Below, piece by piece: positions 8,044 through 15,825 of a DNA stretch of 64,000 nt. The position numbers and the translations under genes are program-made. Origin of the DNA: Cyclobacterium roseum (GTDB lineage: Bacteria; Bacteroidota; Bacteroidia; Cytophagales; Cyclobacteriaceae); the NCBI RefSeq assembly GCF_010119225.1, contig NZ_WNKF01000002.1, positions 434,001 to 498,000 of the forward strand, given 5' to 3'. Below the pieces are notes generated by a model that saw only the letters and a list, made by a program, of their open reading frames with translations, had not been told where the DNA came from and ran no database searches. Position 1 is the stretch's first letter, and each line of letters opens with the position of its first letter.

Positions 8044-11000
8044 TTAAAAAGTAAATGAAACTCCTCCGGTAATGGTCCTTAACTGGGGAAACGGACTCCC
8101 ACCAATAAATCCCTGCCGCAGGTTTCTGTTTTGCCTGTTGGAATCAAAATTGGCTACCTCCGGGTCAAATCCATCATAGCCGGTAAATGTCAGCAAATTG
8201 GTGGCATTGACATACACCCTACCTCCTTTGATCTTCGCCTTGGAAAGCAGAGAGGCAGGTAAGGTGTAGCTCAGCTGCACATTTCTGAGTCGGATAAAGG
8301 AACCATCCTGCAGGTAAAGGGAGGTGGACCCAGGTCTTGCCATCGGCTCATTTTCCCGGGTTCGCTTCAGGTAACTTTGCCGTGGTAAGGAACCGTTTGG
8401 ATTATCAGGGGTCCATACCCTGTCTTCCAGATCAGCCCTGAAATTGGACCCTCCGGATACTTCCACCCGGTTATCATCATACAAGTAATTTCCTCCCTGG
8501 AAGGAAAAGAATACCGTCAGGTCCAATCCTTTATAGGAAAAGGTATTCTGCAAGCCACCAAAATAGGTGGGTAAGCCACTTTTTCCTTCAAATTCCACCC
8601 TGTTTTGCTGGGCAGCGGCCGGGGTCGCCAAAATGGTTTCTCCGGTTTTTTCAATGATGCCGGTTTCGTTAAAAAGGTCCTGATTGATTTCGTAAATGTA
8701 TTCGTAACCTGTTTCCGGATCTATAAAGGCGTGTTCGGCCATGAAGTAAGTACCCAGTCGGTTGCCTGTCCTGGTAATGGTAGCTCCCTGTACGATGCCA
8801 AGATTATTTTCATCCAGTCTGGGAACCAGGCTCATCACCCTGTCCTTCACCAGCGTCAGGTTGAAATCTGTACGCCAGCTAAAGCCTCCGGGGCGGTCTA
8901 TGTTGACCGTATTCAGGGAAATTTCCACTCCCTGGTTTCTCAAATCCCCAATATTGGTCCATATGGCTGAACTTCCCAGCAGAATCCCCTGGGAAGGAGG
9001 GATGGGATTGAGTAACAACATGTTTTTTACATCCTGCTGGTAGAATCCAACCGAACCGCTTATCCTTGATTGGTAGGCTTCAAAATCCAGGGAAGCATCA
9101 AAGGTATTGATCTCTTCCCACTGAATATCCGGAACACCGATGACGCTCTGAATGATACCTGATCCAAAAGAGTAGGCTGGCCAGGTAACATACCGGTTTT
9201 CTAGTACATTGGGAATATCGGCATTGCCAGTTCGGCCAAAGCTCGCCCGCAGCTTCAGAAACTCTACCGGGCCCAAATTACTGGCAAAATCCTCTTCACT
9301 AAGTATCCATCCGGCAGAAAGGGCAGGAAATTGACCGTATCGGTTATCCCGACCAAACACCGAGGCACCATCCCTTCTGAAACTAGCCATCGCATAATAC
9401 TTTTCGTTAAAGTTATAATTCAGCCTTCCAAAATAACTCTGTATTCTGAATTCCGGAAAAGTACCGGTGACCAGGGAAATGACATTATCTCCTGCCGTTT
9501 CTCCAATATTGAAATCCGAGGAAACCAGGTTTTCAGCCCGGGCATCGGTCCTGAAAAAATTCCTCCTCTGACGCTCTACCCCTGCCACCAGCGTAAAACT
9601 ATGATCCTCTATTTTTTTGGAATAGGTAGCGTAGGCGTTTAGGTTCAGATTATTCCTCAGGGTATTACCTACTTCCCCATACCTGGAAATCCGAATGGCA
9701 TCACTGACATGGTAAGTAGATTTGGTGTACCAGGTATCAATAGCCGCTTCGGCTCTCAGGCTAAGCCCTTCAACCGGAGCATATTCCACAAATACATTGC
9801 TGATATTCCGGTAGTTCTCTGCTTTATCAAAGTAATTGGATGGAAGGTTGGCTACAATGGGGTTCCTGCCCCCAAAGGGATCGAAATAACTGCCATCATC
9901 CAAAAAAACAGGCAAAACCGGAACGGCTCCCCCCAGGGCCGATCCGTATCCGCCCCTGTTTCCCCGGTCCGGCCTACCCCCATTTGGATTCGCCTCATTG
10001 CTTCCTCCTAGCTGTCCCCTCTGGTTTTCAAAATAATTGAAGTTGCTTTTGATACCTGTTTTGAGGTTGTCCAAAATATTAAAATCCAGGTTAGCACGTA
10101 ATCCATAGGTTTGTAAACGCTGTGCGTTCATCAGGCCTTTGTGGTCCTGATACCTTAAGGATAAAAAATAAGAGGATTTTTCATTGCCCCTGGTCGCTGA
10201 TACAGTTACATCTTCTATAGAACCCTGGCGCCAGATAGGAGACAACCAGTCCGTTCCTCCCGAAGCGGCCACTTGCTCTACCATCTGCCGGGTCAGGTAT
10301 TGGTTGGGCGTATCTATAAAAGAACTTACCAAACCACCATCTACCACAGGATCCCATGGCCGGTCAAAACCATCATTGGCAAATGCCTGGTCCACCATCC
10401 GCAACCATTGCGCTCCATTGGCCAGATCTACCATATTGGCAGGTTCCTGAACCCCATAACTGTAATTGAAATTTACACTGCTTTGCCCATCCTTTCCGGA
10501 TTTGGTGGTCACCAGGATCACACCATTGGCCCCTCTGGATCCATAAATGGCTGTGGCTGCAGCATCCTTCAGGATTTGAATGTCCTCAATATCGGCAGGA
10601 TTGATGGACATAAAAGAATTGATGCCTCCTTGCCCGGTCAGCTCCTGGGTAAGGGGAAAGCCATCTACTACGATCAGGGGCTCAGATCCTGCTGAAATGG
10701 AGGAGGTACCCCTGATCAGAATCCGTGAGGGAGCACCCGGTACACCGCTTCCCTGATTTACCTGTACACCAGCCGCGCGACCTTGCAGGGCTGCATCAAA
10801 GGAAGGCACCTGCACCTTTGCCAAATCATCTCCCTTGACAGAGGAAATATTACCGGTTACCTCTCTTTTTATCTGACTACCATATCCAGTCACCACCACT
10901 TCTTCAAGCGTAGTATTGTCCGGTTGCAGGGTAATGTCAAAGGTATTGCCTTCGGATAGGCTAACTCGCTCACGCTTAAAACCAATAAAGGAAAATATCA

Positions 11001-11538
11001 GGTAACCCTCTTCCGGAGTATCCAATGAAAACCTACCATCCAAATCCGTCACCGTTCCGGAAGAGGCTCCTTCTACAAAAACAGTAACACCAGGTAATGG
11101 CTCTCCTTCACTATCCCGTACGATACCGCTTACCGTTTTAAATTCCTCTATAACCGAGGCTTTTTTAGAAGTATTCGTAGTCCGCCTGTTTACGGCGATG
11201 GTCGAATTGATTTGTTTGAATTTAAGATCAGTTTTAGAGGAAATTTCAGCCAGCACATCGGCCACCCATTTTAATTCGGGGGACAGGTTTACCTTTTGGT
11301 CAAGATTGACATTCCTTTCAAAATAAAAAAAATGGAGCTCGCTTTCCCTCTCAATAAGATCGAAAACTTGCTTTACGCTAAGGGTTTGGTCATTCAGGGT
11401 AATGCTTATTTCGTCGATGCTCTTCACTTGTCCGTTAGCGGTATGGGCCACCACGGAGGTCATGGTCATCAACAAACAAGCATATCCATACAGCACATAT
11501 TTGACTGACATAAGTAGTATGCGTAATAAATTTTTCAT
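8044..11538 (-). CDS. susC: SusC/RagA-family TonB-dependent transporter with STN domain
   Basis: 1164 residues: signal peptide (1 to about 37), STN domain (about 40-115, the part that talks to a FecR anti-sigma factor), carboxypeptidase-like beta domain (about 135-215, with VSGIVRDSEGEPLPGVTV), EEVVVTGYGSQ motif, plug (about 225-340, with GSRGANGVILVTTK), then a long beta barrel ending in an aromatic TonB-receptor terminus (GGVSFTF). It imports oligosaccharides with SusD, powered by TonB. The STN domain fits the sigma/FecR pair just upstream: transport should signal through FecR to release the sigma factor and raise PUL expression. Confidence 0.96.
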   Translation of the reverse strand: MKNLLRILLMSVKYVLYGYACLLMTMTSVVAHTANGQVKSIDEISITLNDQTLSVKQVFDLIERESELHFFYFERNVNLDQKVNLSPELKWVADVLAEISSKTDLKFKQINSTIAVNRRTTNTSKKASVIEEFKTVSGIVRDSEGEPLPGVTVFVEGASSGTVTDLDGRFSLDTPEEGYLIFSFIGFKRERVSLSEGNTFDITLQPDNTTLEEVVVTGYGSQIKREVTGNISSVKGDDLAKVQVPSFDAALQGRAAGVQVNQGSGVPGAPSRILIRGTSSISAGSEPLIVVDGFPLTQELTGQGGINSFMSINPADIEDIQILKDAAATAIYGSRGANGVILVTTKSGKDGQSSVNFNYSYGVQEPANMVDLANGAQWLRMVDQAFANDGFDRPWDPVVDGGLVSSFIDTPNQYLTRQMVEQVAASGGTDWLSPIWRQGSIEDVTVSATRGNEKSSYFLSLRYQDHKGLMNAQRLQTYGLRANLDFNILDNLKTGIKSNFNYFENQRGQLGGSNEANPNGGRPDRGNRGGYGSALGGAVPVLPVFLDDGSYFDPFGGRNPIVANLPSNYFDKAENYRNISNVFVEYAPVEGLSLRAEAAIDTWYTKSTYHVSDAIRISRYGEVGNTLRNNLNLNAYATYSKKIEDHSFTLVAGVERQRRNFFRTDARAENLVSSDFNIGETAGDNVISLVTGTFPEFRIQSYFGRLNYNFNEKYYAMASFRRDGASVFGRDNRYGQFPALSAGWILSEEDFASNLGPVEFLKLRASFGRTGNADIPNVLENRYVTWPAYSFGSGIIQSVIGVPDIQWEEINTFDASLDFEAYQSRISGSVGFYQQDVKNMLLLNPIPPSQGILLGSSAIWTNIGDLRNQGVEISLNTVNIDRPGGFSWRTDFNLTLVKDRVMSLVPRLDENNLGIVQGATITRTGNRLGTYFMAEHAFIDPETGYEYIYEINQDLFNETGIIEKTGETILATPAAAQQNRVEFEGKSGLPTYFGGLQNTFSYKGLDLTVFFSFQGGNYLYDDNRVEVSGGSNFRADLEDRVWTPDNPNGSLPRQSYLKRTRENEPMARPGSTSLYLQDGSFIRLRNVQLSYTLPASLLSKAKIKGGRVYVNATNLLTFTGYDGFDPEVANFDSNRQNRNLRQGFIGGSPFPQLRTITGGVSFTF

Positions 11539-11577
11539 AATTTAGAACGTTAGATTAAACATGATTTATTCCACTTT

Positions 11578-11668
11578 TGAGGCAGTTTTCAGCGTCTACT
11601 GTGTTGCCTCAGAGATGTTTGGTCTTTCTTCCGGTAAGGTATGGCAGTACTTTACCGGATTTTTTTTT
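11578..11668 (+). ncRNA. Candidate antisense RNA in the susC leader (3' end supported, 5' end uncertain)
   Basis: The fecR-susC gap carries two stem-loops that fold best as plus-strand RNA. The first pairs TGAGGCA (11578-11584) with TGCCTCA (11605-11611). The second is a 13-bp terminator stem (11630-11659) followed by nine T on the plus strand. Genes on both sides run on the minus strand, so a plus-strand terminator here implies an antisense transcript complementary to the susC leader. Bacteroides PULs have repressor RNAs of this kind (DonS type) in the same place. No good plus-strand promoter was found. Confidence 0.45.
11630..11668 (+). terminator. Rho-independent terminator on the strand opposite to susC/fecR
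   Basis: Stem of 13 pairs (TCCGGTAAGGTAT with GTACTTTACCGGA, two G-U pairs only in plus-strand RNA), loop ggca, then T9 at 11660-11668. On the minus strand the A9 precedes the stem, so it would not work as a terminator for fecR. Confidence 0.75.
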
Positions 11669-11682
11669 CATAGGCTATCTGG

Positions 11683-12708
11683 TTAAAAGGTAATGATCAC
11701 TTTTTTATCCTTAGATTGGTATTGAAACGGTTCAGAAAATTGGATGGCATCCAATACGTTTATGAGATTTTCCTGATTTTTGAAAGTTCCCGTAAAGCCG
11801 CTTCCTTGTGGAACTTCTCCCCTCACCTGGATTTCCACCCCATACCATCGTTCCAGAATCCGAATCAGTTTTGAAAAAGATATCTGGTCGAAATGCAGCA
11901 CTCCTTCCGTCCAATAGCGGATGGCATGTAAGTCTGCATCAAATATTCTAGTGGTACGTTCTTCCCCCTTACTTACCGCCAATCCTTGTCCCGGTACCAA
12001 TATTTCCTTTTGATCCTGTCCCTGTATATGCGTTTCGATGCTGCCGCTGGCCAAGGCAACCGATACAATCTCCTCATCCGGAAAAGATCGAATGTTAAAA
12101 GCTGTTCCCAATACCCGAGTTAAAATTGAATCGGTCTGTACTGTAAAAGCATGTATGCTGTCTTTGGCTACCTCAAAATAGGCCTCCCCTTCCAGGTAAA
12201 CCTGTCGGTTAGAAATAAACTGTTTCGCAAAGCGCAATGTACTCTCGGAATTGAGGTACACCTTTGATCCATCTGGAAGGTGTATTAAAGTTTTTTTACC
12301 TGCCGGGTTACTTTTCTCCACCCATTCTATGGCTGGCTCTTCTTGCGTAAGTAAGTTCTCATTCGGCCGGAAGATGAAGAAAAATAACCCCAATCCTACT
12401 AAAAATAACAGCGATGCTGCCGCTGCCCACTTATAATAAACCGAAGACGTTCGCTGCCCCGGCTTCCGGAAGTTGGATTCTTCTTTTGATAAGGTTCCCA
12501 TCTGCTGAAGCAATCTCCGTTTAAGTGCTTCGTGGCGCTCAGGGGTTAGTCGAGGAGATAGACCTGAATCGGCACGGGACACCTCCCGGTCGTACCACTC
12601 CGAAAAATAACGATCCGACCGTTTACTTCGCAGCCATTTGGCTAACTTTCTGCCTTCCCGCTTTGTCAGGGTACCTTTTCCTAATTTTTTTAGCAATGAT
12701 TGGAACAT
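11683..12708 (-). CDS. fecR: FecR-family anti-sigma factor
   Basis: 341 residues. The N-terminal 90 residues are cytoplasmic (KLAKWLRSKRSDRYFSEWYDRE) and should bind the sigma factor. One membrane segment lies at about 92-112 (AAAASLLFLVGLGLFFF). The periplasmic FecR domain (about 135-250) has the LPDGSKVYLNSESTLRF and GEAYFEVAKD signatures, and a DUF4974/STN-like domain (ILERWYGVEI, GTFKNQENL) ends the protein. It receives the loading signal from the SusC STN domain and controls the sigma factor encoded 128 bases upstream. Orientation and order match other sigma/FecR-controlled glycan loci. Confidence 0.93.
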   Translation of the reverse strand: MFQSLLKKLGKGTLTKREGRKLAKWLRSKRSDRYFSEWYDREVSRADSGLSPRLTPERHEALKRRLLQQMGTLSKEESNFRKPGQRTSSVYYKWAAAASLLFLVGLGLFFFIFRPNENLLTQEEPAIEWVEKSNPAGKKTLIHLPDGSKVYLNSESTLRFAKQFISNRQVYLEGEAYFEVAKDSIHAFTVQTDSILTRVLGTAFNIRSFPDEEIVSVALASGSIETHIQGQDQKEILVPGQGLAVSKGEERTTRIFDADLHAIRYWTEGVLHFDQISFSKLIRILERWYGVEIQVRGEVPQGSGFTGTFKNQENLINVLDAIQFSEPFQYQSKDKKVIITF

Positions 12709-12795
12709 AAAGCAAAGAGATTCCTTTACCTTATAGTAGCCATGAAAAGAACTTTTTGCTTAAAAAAACTTGAAATTTATGACAAAATTAAAAAT

Positions 12796-12835
12796 AACCC
12801 CTGCAAGTTTTCAATATGAAAATAAAAATGGGGTT
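12796..12835 (-). terminator. Possible attenuator between sigma factor and fecR
   Basis: Right after the sigma stop codon the minus strand has AACCCC paired with GGGGTT, enclosing a second hairpin (TTTTCA / TGAAAA), then an AT-rich tract with several T. The stem is weak, so it may only reduce read-through into fecR. Confidence 0.4.
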
Positions 12836-12836
12836 T

Positions 12837-13436
12837 CTATAAAAAATTAATAATCCCTGTTCCCACCCAGAGCAGCAATTTGTCGGTTGCTACTTTTGAC
12901 CTTAGCGTTTTATTGGCCTGATACATGCGGTTCTCCACTTTTCTTTTAGGAATTTTAAGCTTCTCCGCGATCTCATCCATTGTAAGGTGATCCTTATTTC
13001 TGAGTTCAAACACTTCTCTTTGCCCTCTGGGCAGCAAGGCGGCCCATTTGAATATCAAAGCCATAAAATCTTTTAACATAAGTCCATGCTCCATCTCAGC
13101 CTGATCGGCTACCGGGGTATCCAGGCTTTCCAATTGAACAAAGACCTTTTCCAGGAGTAGCTTTTTCTTTCGCTTAATAATGTAGGATTTGGTTATTTTA
13201 TAGAGGTAGGCATTCAGGCTTCGCTGCGGGTCCAGCGTTGCTCTCTTTTGCCAAAGTTTTAAAAATACCTCCTGAATAATTCCCTCTGCATCTTCATGCC
13301 TCAATCCAAATTTTCTGGAATACCGATACACCTGACCGGCATATTGATCAAAGAGCAGCGCAAAGGCTCTATCCGTCCCTTCTCGTAATTCCAGAATAAA
13401 TTTCTCCGTGTTTATCTCTGGTTGCTGATAATCCAT
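12837..13436 (-). CDS. ECF RNA polymerase sigma factor of the PUL
   Basis: 199 residues. Region 2 (about 20-90) contains FALLFDQYAGQVYRYSRKFG, then HEDAEGIIQEVFLKLWQKR, the core-binding and -10 recognition part. Region 4 (about 130-190) contains LPRGQREVFELRNKDHLTMDEIAEKL as a helix-turn-helix. It has the size and layout of the Bacteroidota ECF group linked to SusC/FecR. It should direct transcription of the susC operon when FecR signals. Its own gene has a good housekeeping-type promoter at 13465-13494. Confidence 0.93.
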   Translation of the reverse strand: MDYQQPEINTEKFILELREGTDRAFALLFDQYAGQVYRYSRKFGLRHEDAEGIIQEVFLKLWQKRATLDPQRSLNAYLYKITKSYIIKRKKKLLLEKVFVQLESLDTPVADQAEMEHGLMLKDFMALIFKWAALLPRGQREVFELRNKDHLTMDEIAEKLKIPKRKVENRMYQANKTLRSKVATDKLLLWVGTGIINFL

Positions 13437-13464
13437 CTCAGGTTATTTTTGGGAAATTACCATT

Positions 13465-13494
13465 CAAATCTACAAAGTAAATTCTCATTTACAA
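13465..13494 (-). promoter_or_regulatory. Housekeeping promoter for the ECF sigma gene
   Basis: On the minus strand TTG (13494-13492), a 19-base spacer and TAGATTTG (13472-13465) match the Bacteroidota consensus TTG-N19/21-TAnnTTTG exactly. The sigma start codon is 29 bases downstream of the -7 box. Confidence 0.6.
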
Positions 13495-13565
13495 ATCCTT
13501 AACACCTATCCAAACTACCATGCCCCTCTCATTTGTTTAAAAATAACGACAGAAAAAGTCTGTTT

Positions 13566-14450
13566 TTAGTCCATTTTTTCTTCCTGATAGTACAAGCAAA
13601 CTTCCTCTTTACGAATCCCCACATTGATTTTCTCGGGGCTTTCTGCCAGTTCTCCGTCAATGTGAAAAGGTGCCTGGTCCGGATTCGAAAGGGTTAACGA
13701 ATCGCAGGACCAGGTACGGACGAAGTCTAAATGGCTAAAGTCTTTTCTAATCAGGCCATAAGTCAATTCCAACCAATCGGATAATCCCTCCGGATTAAGG
13801 GCAATCACTTCAAATATTCCGTCATCCATACGACTACCTGGGTTGATCGTAGCTCCTGTACCATATTTTGAACCGTTGGCTATTACCAGCATTTTTGCAT
13901 CTACCCATTCGCATTCAGCGTTTGTCTTCACCTGAAATCGATACGGCTTGATCTCAAAAAAACTTGCCAGGGAATTTTTAAAATAGGAAACCATGCCCCG
14001 CTCATCTCCGTCCTCAAATTTTCTTATAAGATCAGCGTTGATACCCAAATCGCAAAGATGCAAACACACCTGTCCGTTCACTTCTAGCAGGTCCATTGGT
14101 TTACTTTTCCCCTGGTCCAGAATCCTCAGGCTATCCTTCCAGGATTCAATACCCAGACAAGTGGCCAGGCCGTTGGCAGAGCCAAAGGGAATAGGTAGCA
14201 AACAACATTCTTTACCTTCTAATGCCTGTGCGACCATTTTGATCGTACCATCTCCTCCGCCAACTAAAATCAATTCATAATCCCCCTCTTTTAGTGCTGT
14301 TTTAATCTTTTCTCCGTCATTCTCCCCTGTGGTTTTCCATAATGTGAGGGTATATCCTGTCACCTGATCCAAAATGGATTGGACAATTTCATCTTTGTCA
14401 GGCAAATCCCCTGAAAAAGGGTTGAGCACAAAAAGAGCCGATTTTTTCAT
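13566..14450 (-). CDS. Diacylglycerol/sphingosine kinase-family lipid kinase
   Basis: 294 residues of the DagK_cat fold, a soluble YegS/DgkB-like enzyme that phosphorylates a lipid hydroxyl with ATP. It has the nucleotide motif GGGDGTI (about 64-70), PFGSANGLA in the place of the usual P-x-GTANDFA, DLGINADLI, the YGTGATINPGSRMDDGIFEV segment and a late HIDGE. It starts with NPFSG as most members do. The substrate (diacylglycerol, sphingoid base or other) cannot be told. It stands alone: 129 bases upstream of it on the map lies the divergent-in-function sigma gene promoter, and the porP terminator separates it from the adhesin locus. Confidence 0.85.
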   Translation of the reverse strand: MKKSALFVLNPFSGDLPDKDEIVQSILDQVTGYTLTLWKTTGENDGEKIKTALKEGDYELILVGGGDGTIKMVAQALEGKECCLLPIPFGSANGLATCLGIESWKDSLRILDQGKSKPMDLLEVNGQVCLHLCDLGINADLIRKFEDGDERGMVSYFKNSLASFFEIKPYRFQVKTNAECEWVDAKMLVIANGSKYGTGATINPGSRMDDGIFEVIALNPEGLSDWLELTYGLIRKDFSHLDFVRTWSCDSLTLSNPDQAPFHIDGELAESPEKINVGIRKEEVCLYYQEEKMD

Positions 14451-14803
14451 AGTTGGTAAAATTGAATGGTATCAACGGTTAAAATAAGGCCTAATTAGTT
14501 AGTACCTGCCTCAAATATCGCAGTAAACTACTTCAAGGCAGATCATCTGCAACCTACCTTAAATAAGAAACCTGGCTTCGCTCAGGGATGGTAAGGTATT
14601 CTATAAATGCTTTAACAAAAACTAAACCAGTAAACAAGTTCGGGTAAAAAATAAACACAAATACAGGATTTGTCTGAGCCTTTACTGAATAATAACTCCA
14701 CTTTCAGAGGTTTTTTCCTTGCCTATTTAAAAAAACGCAAAGGGCTATGCACGAATTGTGCATAGCCCCTGCTTCGCATTAGCGAATTATTCGCCTATTT
14801 TAG
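14451..14803. other. Gap between lipid kinase and porP-like gene
   Basis: 353 bases without a credible gene. It holds the terminator of the porP-like gene at its right end (14742-14768). The rest is AT-rich and should contain the promoter of the lipid kinase, but I could not find a clear TTG/TAnnTTTG pair on the minus strand. Confidence 0.6.
14742..14768 (-). terminator. Terminator of the adhesin / porP-like operon
   Basis: Perfect 11-bp stem (GGGCTATGCAC / GTGCATAGCCC) with a 5-base loop. On the minus strand it is followed by TTTGCGTTTTTTT. It lies 35 bases after the porP-like stop codon. Confidence 0.8.
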
Positions 14804-15784
14804 TTACCAAATAGGAAGGATACTTCCCTGTTCCTTTTGGTTTTTGGGAAACAAGTTAAAAACCGCTGTGAATTCATGAATCCTTCCAGGCAGCTGATAA
14901 GATTGAGCCAGCGGAAATTCGTAGACATATCCCAAACGCATGCGATCGGTCAATATCCCAAATTGCAGGTTGCTAGAATAGTTGAACCGATGTCCCCCTC
15001 CTATCCAAAGCCGGTCCATTAATAGCGTTTTCAGATTGATGTCAAATTGGTCCGGTAATCCTTTCTGCGTCCGGTAAAAGGCATTCGTAATGAGTGCCAG
15101 ATTCGGGGTCAGCCGTTCCCGATAGCCCGCCTGTAGCATTTTACTGGCCGGGTACCCTTCCATAAAATCATCTCCAGAACTTATTTTTCCACCATTCACC
15201 CGGTGCATGCCGTAACTCAGGTAATAATTCGGATGGGTAAACGCCAGCCCCAGGTTGAAATCCAAAACCTGCATGGTTGAAAATGAACCGATGTAGTTGC
15301 CCAGCGTCGCATCGTTTTGCTCCTCTACCGTAAGGGCATTCCCATCCAACCCTATTTGCTGGTAATTTAGGCCAGCTCCCAACCGCAATTGGTGGTTTTC
15401 GGTAATACGTACCCGGGATGCATAACCCAACATCAACTCCGTTTCCTTAAAAGCCCCATAGGTATCGTGCAGCAGGTTAAGGGACAGGGCGTTTTGGCCC
15501 ATTCGAGCCGGATCCTCCAGGCCTGCGAGTTCACCGAGATCCATCTCGGCACTTACAAAGTAGGTTTTCGGTGCTCCTTCCAGCCCTGCCCATTGGTTCC
15601 GGACAAAGCCCCTCAGCGTACTCCCCTCGTAACCTGTCAGTCCGGGATTAAAATAACTCTGAAAATGCGAAAACTGACTGATGTATTTTCGGGACTGTGC
15701 TTGTAAGCTAGTCGCCGCCAACAGTGCTACCAATCCGGTAACCAATAGCTTTCGCAGCAGATGGGTCTCTAAAAATTGCTTCAT
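14804..15784 (-). CDS. PorP/SprF-family T9SS-associated outer-membrane protein
   Basis: 326 residues from the ATG at 15784, which gives a clean signal peptide (MKQFLETHLLRKLLVTG to LQAQ). A GTG at 15829 is in frame and overlaps the adhesin stop (GTGA), so a longer start with coupling is possible. After the signal, YISQFSHFQSYFNPGLTGYEGS and FVRNQWAGLEGAP are the hallmark PorP/SprF start, followed by a predicted beta barrel. In Flavobacterium, SprF is needed for secretion of its neighbour SprB, an adhesin with the same type of C-terminus as the protein encoded here upstream. This one is very probably the dedicated partner of that adhesin. Confidence 0.92.
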   Translation of the reverse strand: MKQFLETHLLRKLLVTGLVALLAATSLQAQSRKYISQFSHFQSYFNPGLTGYEGSTLRGFVRNQWAGLEGAPKTYFVSAEMDLGELAGLEDPARMGQNALSLNLLHDTYGAFKETELMLGYASRVRITENHQLRLGAGLNYQQIGLDGNALTVEEQNDATLGNYIGSFSTMQVLDFNLGLAFTHPNYYLSYGMHRVNGGKISSGDDFMEGYPASKMLQAGYRERLTPNLALITNAFYRTQKGLPDQFDINLKTLLMDRLWIGGGHRFNYSSNLQFGILTDRMRLGYVYEFPLAQSYQLPGRIHEFTAVFNLFPKNQKEQGSILPIW

Positions 15785-15825
15785 TTTTTCTGTATTAATG
15801 CGGTAAAGAATAATAGTACGGTTTA

